A DNA stretch of 64,000 bases from Muricea muricata (taxonomy: Eukaryota; Cnidaria; Anthozoa; Malacalcyonacea; Plexauridae): contig OY979716.1 of assembly GCA_963855995.1 (NCBI GenBank), positions 37,185,390 to 37,249,389 of the forward strand, read 5' to 3'. The stretch's first letter is position 1. Each line of letters opens with the position of its first letter. The translations under genes were made by a program, and so were the position numbers. The notes under the pieces were generated by a model, which had not been told where the DNA came from, made no database searches, and saw only the letters and a program-made list of their open reading frames with translations. Positions 56,895-64,000 of the stretch are shown in pieces.

Positions 56895-58334
56895 CTCAAA
56901 CAAGAAGAACAAGGGTAATATATGTGACCCCCGATTTTCCGAGCTTTTCCCGAATTCCCGGCCAGCCTTCGTTGATACCATGGTTGATACACGATTGTGC
57001 AACAAAATCAAGGCCACTGTATCAGAGTGTATCCGAAGTCACAAGATCCAGCCATTTGATTGGCTGGATACACTTCAGTGTATCCAAAAGTTACTATATT
57101 TAGTAACATCGAACCGCGGACCGTATCAACTAATTGGCTGATCGCGGACGCCATTCTATACGAAGATTTTCCGAAAATACAACTGAATCTTCGGCGAGTT
57201 CTCGGTGAACTGTCGGTGAAGCAGTCATTTGATATCAAAGCGGGGTTTTCCTGGCGATTTCCATGCAGATAATCGGCAATTTTCAGTCTGTAAACACAAT
57301 TATGGAAACTATTTCCTACATATTATTGTTTGCAGCGAAAAAGGACAGTTTAATGTCGTATTGGTGCAAGTTATTACGAATGTTTAATACTATATAGCAC
57401 AGATGTCAGACGTTGTAAATATATACAATGACATTACCATATACTATATCTGAAAAATCTGACCGTATCAGCAGATACGCTCGATACCCCCTGGATCCGC
57501 CCCTGACACCCACAGATTAAAATGGGACAACGCACTTTTGAAAGCTGTAAACCATTTTACATTGCTACACCAAAGTTGCAAGACAGGATATCTTGCTGTT
57601 GTCGAATTCATGTAGAAACAAGGATGGTTTTTCAATCATGTATGGCATTTAGGAGAAAACTTGATCAGCTTCCCCATGAGTACACCGCATATGAACATCT
57701 AAGTGACTTAGTTAACCAAACACTATGTCCAAAGCAAGACGGTAAAGATTACCATGAGTCAAATTGCCTTTTACGAAAATGCGACAAATGTGGAATTAAT
57801 GTTTTAAAATTTTAGATGAAGAGAATGATATGGGGAAAAATGCACCTTTGGCAAAATGGCGCAAGTTTGAATACGTCGTCATTGGTATCAATGATGACAA
57901 TTCAAAGAAAAAGAGACTGACGTTGGTGGACAAGTTAACAGCGCCAGGTGAAATGTTTTCTTGCCTTAAGGATCTGCTTCAGACGTATCCGGCTCATCAG
58001 TTCCGAGCTTATTGACAAAACAAGCAAATGTGTGAATTAGTCAAGAATTTACCAGTTGATCATGCCGTTGCAGTTCATGACTATTCGGAAAACTATTCAT
58101 GCACCATGCAAAATCAAATTCAGTCGCTCTACTTCTCCCAAGTGCAAGCATCAATCCATGTCACCATTCTCCACCGCCATGCCCTGATAGATGTTGACGG
58201 AATAGAAAGCACAGAACAAAGTCTGCAGCTTACAACCGAGCATCTTTTTGTGATCTCGCCTGATTGCAAACATGACCACCACTCTGTGCACAGTGCTCGA
58301 AAACTAATGGATGGTTATCTCAAGGAAATAGGTA

Positions 58335-59160
58335 TGATAATGATATACATAGAGTTAAAAACTTTTTTTCTTTACAATTGGTCAAATGAATGTTCTGTGT
58401 AACCATACCGCACGTACATCTTTCTATTATGCGTAGTGAAGAAAAACGCAGCTTATGTGATAAAAAACAACTAATCGATATGTTTAAAAATTCAGTTTGG
58501 GCTTTTGCTTTATATCGGAACAGTTAGACACGGTTAGGCACGCTTTATGCACGGTCGTCCTGATAGTTTACTTTAGATGTATATCATAGGGAAGCGCACA
58601 GTTATGTGAACACTGTGCCTAAATGTGCATAGACGTGCATTATGTATACCTTATCTCTTATATTCCCATACAATGTTAGTTTAATGAATGCACGGTTGGG
58701 CACGGTCTATGCACGGCCATTACATAGGCTAACAACTATATATAGTTTGGAATTGTACGGTGCGCATTACCCGTGCCTAAGTGTGCCTTAAGTAATAACC
58801 GTGCAATCTGGGTTATTCAATAATGAGCAAATGAAAGCACATAAAAATATCATCGCTGGCACACGTTTGTACATGGTCTGGCAGGGTATATACATCGTGG
58901 ATCCTCATAATTATAGAGTACCTGCAGCAGTAATTGATATCTAAATAGACTCTAAACACTAAAACAAACCGTGCGTATAGCGTGCCTAACCGTGCCATAC
59001 TCTTCAGCTATTAAGGCTAAACTGAATCTTTAAAATATTGATTATTTCGTTTTATCTTTTACCGAAGCTGTTTTAATTTTCTTGATTGAGTGTTACGGAT
59101 TGGTTCTACATGGTACATGAAATTAACGAAGCGCAGTGCATTGCTATTATAAAATATTAG
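58335..59160 (+). other. First intron of the transposase-like gene, rich in CACGGT-type motifs
   Basis: Bounded by the donor ggaaatag|gtatga and the acceptor aaaatattag. It holds at least nine copies of a short motif in both orientations (for example ttaggcacgc, tgcacggtcg, tgggcacggtcta, cccgtgcctaag and taaccgtgccata) at 58525-58990, the same as upstream of the gene. Confidence 0.5.
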
Positions 59161-60440
59161 GTATATTTGTCCAGAAATTGAGCTCGTCACCAGAACTACG
59201 AACTACAAATTTGTTGGGTACGACGTGAAAATTATGGACGGATGGGTGTTCTGCACAATACAAAAGCCGCCACTGTATGGGCGACGTGACACAGTTATCT
59301 TCTAATTTTTGGTTACGCCTATACGTAACTTCTTTGAAACGTCACATGCAAAAGGGCCACAAGATGGTGCCGGTGCAAATCTAAAGCATAAAGCTGACAT
59401 GGCTGTCATTAAACGACAGGTATACTTTGCGTGTCTGAATTTAATTCATATTGTTTTGGATTTGTTTGTTTGATGTATTTGCTAGTTATAGTGTGGTGAG
59501 AAATAGGGCCACAGAGATCTATAAAATTCGAAAAAAATGGACTAGTATTGATTGTTAACATGTTTTAATCGACATTTAAAGATTTTATAACACAATGACA
59601 GTTATATCTTTTTCGAATCTTTGAAATGATTTCAAAAGTAAAAATTATTTCCCAAAAGGAAAATTCATAATCTGTTTTTTCATATGCACATCTCAGGCTG
59701 TAATTAGAAACGCAAAAGAGCTCTACGAGTTTGCAGAGATCAACATGAAGGACCCAGCACCATCACGGTATCAATAAGAAAATGTCAAGATAAAACAAAG
59801 AATTTTCTTTTACGATGATGATATTCTGCGCAACCGTAGAGATCGGTATTTTAAAGAAATTAAAGGAAACAGATCCATTCATGCGGTTATGTCGACAGAC
59901 AGCAGTTGCAGTTTAAGTGCGAGGCTTACTGCGATGCATGTTTAGATTGTCAATATGATTCGTGTGAGAATTTGGCATACGTTGATGGTTGGGAAGAGCA
60001 AGGTTTGGAACGAGAAGGTGCCCATCAGCCCACAGTTGTTACAAGAGGAGATGTTACCACGACGCTAAAATCAATCAAGCATTTGGCGACAAAAGATTCA
60101 ATTGTCGCTATTGCTTTTGGAGATAGAGTAACAGAATATTATCTGCTTCAAGTAACTGGATGGGCCGGATTTGTTATCAATAGAGGAGACAGATGATTGG
60201 GGATCTACATACCCACCAGGTGCAGAGATTCTTCATGGATATTTCCTTGTTAGAAAGCGTGGTAGGAGTTCTCCTTATAACTATGAGCTGGTAAGGGAGA
60301 AAAAAACTGCAGTTTATGCTGCAACTATAAGGTTTATTTGCCCAGAATTGTGCACATCCGACACACAAGCCCAACCACCAATATACAAAGTTTCCGAAGA
60401 CTTGCATATGGATATACTAGAATCGTTGCATGGATTTTAG

Positions 60441-61640
60441 GCATTGGCTATTGTGCCATCAGATATATATTCTCAAAATGTACTGCATTGGAATAAATAA
60501 TATAGGATTATAATCTGATCTGATCGTGATCAACATTATAACTCAGCAGAAATGATGCAATTTTCAATATTTCTACACATGCTTTGCTTCCAATATGTGA
60601 ATACTTGGAAACACCACAAAAATTCATTGCAAAGCTTTCGATTCGTAAGCTCGAATCGAGCTTTGCAATAATAAATTTAGGTTGTGTTTTGACAAAGATT
60701 GACCAGTAATGCCAATGTTAATGACTTAGTACACTTGAATTGTCAATAATTTGAACAATTCATAAAACTGTAGTTTAATTTAGCACAATGATCGTTGATA
60801 TTCAGTGTATCCACCAGGTAAAAAGCGCTATTTGAAAATTAGAGCCTAAAAATGCCTTGTTGAAATTTAATAGATCGAAATTAATTGCCAAGATTTATAT
60901 TTCTGAAATAAGCAACGAAATGTTGAATGATAATTCAAGTTTTGTCTAATCAAATGATTTCAATTAAATGACAGCAAGTCATTTGGTGGGCTTTAGCTCA
61001 ACGACGGGGGTTTAACAACTTTCTAATGCTATACATTGTAATTCTTACAGTTATCTCTTAATGACAGTAGTTTTAATAGTTTTTCCGCTTTGGGTAACAT
61101 CTATTGTATATTTTCCACTATTTGTTTTAAATAAAAATTCTATGTTTCACATAATACATTTGCGTTCTACCTGTCTTTAGTCTTTACACTAGTTTCATAT
61201 GAATGACATCAAGCCTACATACGTTCAAATCAACGCACAGCAGGCACTTTAGCCTCTATATTAGACAAACAGTGAAAGCCTAACCATTTTATGAGTCATT
61301 TTTTGGAGTATAACTCAACAAGCGATAAAAAACATCTTGTTGGATATTATTGTTTTGCAATTTATAAATCATAATGCCGTGCACAACGCGAGGATGATAT
61401 TTAGACAAATAAAGATCAAGGCATTAAAAGCATTGACACCATTGTTTAATTTGTTACTTCAAAATTTTTAATCATCGTCAAATAATGATTTCAAATAGAT
61501 TGATTAAGTAATCTTGTAAATGATAATAATAGTAACTATTAAATTTAATAAAACGTACATGGGATAACATGAATTTAGAAGGGCCGAAACATGCATGACG
61601 CAATTCCAATGGCTACTTTCAAGTTGATGCTATTTAAGGT
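60441..61640. other. Intergenic, one short hairpin
   Basis: A small palindrome, cattgcaaagctttcgattc with its reverse complement gaatcgagctttgcaat, lies at about 60628-60670. No gene is seen. Confidence 0.45.
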
Positions 61641-61642
61641 CT

Positions 61643-63568
61643 TTAATTGTCTTTACTAGAACAGTACTTTCTTAAATGGCTGTTCATGGCACTTATAGCA
61701 TCACTCCATGATTCATTCGAATAAATAGTCTCGTAGTCTTTTTTAATTTTTGCCAAAGTTTCTTTATTTAAGCCTTTTGATTTGCGTCCTTCTCCATGTA
61801 CAGTGCAGTTTATGTGTTCTTCGTCCGTTGTGTACCTTTTCAAAAGCATCACCGCAAAGTATCCGTTTGTAGTCCAAGCTTCCAGTTCGGCTGTGGTCAG
61901 TTCTTTTATGTTGTGGCTTGTAGGCATAGGCGTAGGCATCCTGCTGGTGGATGTATTATGTATAAAACCATTGTTTTGCAAGCAATCGATAATCAAACGT
62001 TGATTTTCCAACACCGCATCAAGCTTTTCTGAAATAGCATCCATTTTGCTGTTGATCTGTTCAACGGGTAGTGGGCTACTTGGGTTTACATGACCAGGCA
62101 ATAAACTGTTGATATTACTTGGGCTCCGAGAAGGAGGAAGAACATCTTCTTCCGAAAAGCCTGTCTGAAAACCCAACGGCAAAGGAGAAGAAACCCGAAA
62201 TTCTGTTTGCCCAACGGAATCAAAAGAAGGCCTACTAAAAGAAAAGGTATTCGAGTTCGTAGACTCTAAACTAAAGGAGGAAACATCAACTGCAGTATGT
62301 GAGGTTTCAGACGTAGGCGGCAAACCGCTTAAAAATGTGGAATAGGTAAGATTGTCAGAGGGTACACTAAGATTTAAGTTTGTTAACAGTTGCAGATTAG
62401 AATTCAAGGTTGAGGATTCAGATAGTTGAGCTGTGTCTGTGGAATTTAAAGATGATGTAACCAAAGGCAGAATAGAAGTAATATTGCTATTTTAAGTTGT
62501 TGCTTAACTCTGTGGAACAAAAGCGAGAGACGATGTGGCGAAGGGTAAAACAGATGCAAAATTTTGGTTTGCAACAGATATAGCAGGATGTATGTTGGAA
62601 GAGCTGGAAGACAAGACAGGGTTTTCTACTGTTGACAATGCTACAGAGTTAGTAACAGAAGGATTAACAATGGCAGCAGCAGTTGAGAGATTTTTGCTTG
62701 AAAAAGTTGTATTGTTGATTGGAGGAATTGTTGGAGATTCTGTACCAGATGCAATTGGCAATGAAAAATTTGAAGGGCTGTTGCTTTGATCACTAATATT
62801 TTCTTGGGTACAAGTGACAGCAGACGTGCTCTCGATTGGTTTCTTCTTAGCTTTTGATTTCAATTGAGTCTTTTTTAAACGTTCTACTGGTATTTTTTGG
62901 TTGCTCCGTCTCCAATTTTCTAGAAATTTTTTGTCATCTTCTGTCATGGAATCGTTGAAATTACTTTTGCTGAGTTCATTCCTTCTTTTTTCCACCTTGT
63001 TTAAGTCATCTGTAATTATAAAATAACAATTAAACTATGTCTTTATATATATATATATATATTACATTGGTCATAAGTGGCTATGTCATTTCAAACATGC
63101 AGACTTGAGTCGTCTTATATGAGTTCATTGGCCCAAGTAATTTAAAAAAAAAACGTTGTCCACAAGCTGAGAAAAACATAGACTATAAGTCAAACATGAA
63201 TCCATTCACATGACAGTCTCCATCAAACGCGAGATTTCTTTTGTGCTTTCGTCATTTGATATTTATGAGTTTATTAAGTACATTTGTATGACAAATCTAT
63301 CTTACTATAATATTGATGCATCCGCATGCCAAAATACTATTATCTACATGGAACACGTGTACAGTAACATACCTTCTAAAAAGATAACTTTAGCTGGTAG
63401 ATCTGGATTTTTCTTATCCCAATACAGTCGAACCATCTTCCCTTCACGAACTGCTCCTTCTTTGATGCACGATATCTTGCATGGTTCCAGTGAATTATCA
63501 AGCGGAAAGAAAAACAGCGCAAACTTTTTGGGCTGCAAACTTGCTATTTGATGTCTCAGCATAGTCAT
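61643..63568 (-). pseudogene. BEN-domain protein gene, two exons, with two in-frame stops
   Basis: Exon 1 (63568-63373) starts MTMLRHQIASLQPKKFALFF and contains EGAVREGKMVRLYWDKKNPD, an N-terminal module common in BEN-containing invertebrate proteins. Donor TAGAAG|gtatgt and acceptor ttacag|ATGACTT (exon 2 starts 63009) join in phase 1. Exon 2 encodes a basic helical start, a long Ser/Thr/Pro-rich linker and a C-terminal BEN domain (LEAWTTNGYFAVMLLKRYTT, then KGLNKETLAKIKKDYETIYS and MNSHLRKYC), ending at 61643. BEN domains bind DNA and chromatin proteins. Two TAA codons (62504-62506 and 12 bases on) interrupt the linker in the same frame. They may be recent nonsense changes, or an unrecognised intron may remove them; the start at 63562 is an equally good ATG. 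Confidence 0.65.
63010..63372 (-). other. Intron of the BEN-domain gene with TA microsatellite
   Basis: Bounded by gtatgt and ttacag on the minus strand. Contains a (TA)n run at about 63042-63062. Confidence 0.6.
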
Positions 63569-63569
63569 T

Positions 63570-64000
63570 TTGATATCGTTATAACTTCAGAAATAGAATT
63601 GCAGTTCTGTGCTGAACAAATAGGTTGACAAGTTTTAAAACCTTTCTATACTTAAGACCTGATTTTGTGCTTCAGTTGAGAATCCACCCTTCCCTTATTA
63701 TCTACGCATTTCCTATTTATATATCATATGTATTTGTGGTTGCCAGAAACACATATTTTACGGTACAGACAGTCGCTAATAAAAATAAACACAATAAGAA
63801 GGAAGCGATAAGGCTGCATGGATTATATAAGATTAAAAAAAGTGGAAAAAACATAAACCTAGCCCGTAACCTCAAGGTATTTTAAATGTGTTACCCGTCA
63901 TCTTTGAGATAAATTTTGGAGGCAAGCAAAGTATATGCATGCCATGACTCAAGAGCTTTTCCTGCCGCTTCCGCTCACTAAGATTTTTGTCACGCATGAC
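63570..64000. other. Right edge, no supportable gene
   Basis: AT-rich; the 86-codon frame at 63625-63885 is uninformative. It may contain the promoter of the BEN-domain gene. Confidence 0.35.

Larger units (their letters stand above)
54460..57505. mobile_element. 3.05-kb hAT-ended element inserted in the transposase-like gene
   Basis: The ends CAGGGGCGGATCTAG and CTGGATCCGCCCCTG are inverted copies. The flanking 8-bp words atatccac and acacccac agree at six of eight positions, a worn hAT duplication. Near both ends the words ctgaccgtatc occur in direct orientation, and gtatc/gatac words are frequent near the right end. No hAT transposase is present. The element carries two exon-like minus-strand pieces (56894-56692 and 55324-55024), so it may have captured gene fragments. 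Confidence 0.75.
53494..60440 (+). pseudogene. Transposase-like gene, three exons, decayed and interrupted
   Basis: Exon 1 starts with ATG at 53494 (EAERKKKEKESADCLKYYHA, then basic). A TGA at 53749-53751 and a frameshift near 53905 follow, then KLDVLAAIIKSP, LGFLCGEKVKTKRMKTKVSK, HDFWASPDIFKTTPNKKDIV and FLEFKQKYP, where the hAT-ended element (54460-57505) is inserted. It resumes RTFESCKPFYIATPKLQDRI, SCCCRIHVETRMVFQSCMAF and CDKCGINVLKF, then (frame changes) FEYVVIGINDDNSKKKRLTL, LPVDHAVAVHDYSENYSC and HLFVISPDCKHDHHSVHSAR, ending at a donor at 58332. Exon 2 (59161-59420): LWTDGCSAQYKSRHCMGDV and RNFFETSHAKGPQDGAGANL. Exon 3 (59697-60440): NAKELYEFAEINMKDPAPSR and DDWGSTYPPGAEILHGYF. HDYSENY and WTDGCSAQYK could hold catalytic Asp residues of a DDE enzyme. 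The family is widespread and, to my knowledge, unclassified. Confidence 0.65.

Noticed and set aside
1..64000. CRISPR arrays, operons, ribosome-binding sites, prokaryotic origins
   Set aside because: Introns, SINEs, LINEs and LTR elements show a eukaryotic nuclear genome; no regularly spaced repeats of CRISPR type are present.

Overview
This is an AT-rich, intron-bearing eukaryotic window, most plausibly from an early-branching animal such as a cnidarian or a sponge. That placement is an inference from the families present: BEL/Pao, copia with a half-tRNA priming site, piggyBac, MULE-like, Tc1/IS630, hAT and TTAA-type MITEs, CR1/jockey-like LINEs, THAP, BEN and SAP-SWIM-YqaJ proteins, and an ankyrin/DUF6589-like family. 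No search could be run. Almost every protein-coding stretch belongs to a mobile element or to a multi-copy transposon-like gene, and most carry frameshifts or stops. No ordinary housekeeping gene is evident.

Layout from left to right. 1-440: start of a BEL/Pao-like gag, running off the left edge. 1.0-1.55 kb: integrase-like and THAP remnants. 5.5-5.95 kb: C2H2 zinc-finger fragment. 8.4-8.8 kb: tandem repeat. 9.13-9.63 kb: dispersed repeat, with an inverted copy at 28.8-29.3 kb. 10.5-12.93 kb: decayed piggyBac transposase, split by an inverted pair of tRNA-like SINE sequences with a 14-bp target duplication. 14.2-15.1 kb: MULE-like transposase remnant. 15.3-16.0 kb: unrecognised two-exon gene. 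16.8-18.4 kb: intronless RecQ helicase pseudogene.

19.7-30.2 kb, minus strand: a large decayed multidomain gene (upstream kinase-like part, coil, DUF6589-like core, ankyrin repeats, C-terminal exon). Its last intron holds the most striking object in the window, an apparently intact 4,433-bp Tc1/IS630-type transposon (20523-24955) with 114-bp inverted repeats, TA target duplications, a 360-residue DD37E transposase and a convergent 494-residue zinc-knuckle protein.

30.6-34.1 kb: several hairpin/foldback MITEs, including a 726-bp near-perfect palindrome with 7-bp duplications. 35.6-40.4 kb: a young copia element with 188-bp LTRs, broken by a nested hAT MITE and an amber codon. 42.5-43.3 kb: internally deleted Tc1 remnant. 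44.5-45.6 kb: SAP-SWIM-YqaJ-like pseudogene. 45.7-46.3 kb: LINE and SINE fragments. 49.5-50.75 kb: TTAA element. 51.1-52.4 kb: second LINE. 53.5-60.4 kb: a decayed three-exon transposase-like gene interrupted by a 3-kb hAT-ended element that itself carries exon-like coding pieces. 61.6-63.6 kb: BEN-domain gene on the minus strand.

The genes do not form a pathway. They record successive nested insertions: SINE in piggyBac, hAT MITE in copia, hAT-ended element in a transposase-like gene, and the DD37E transposon in an intron of the ankyrin/DUF6589-like gene.
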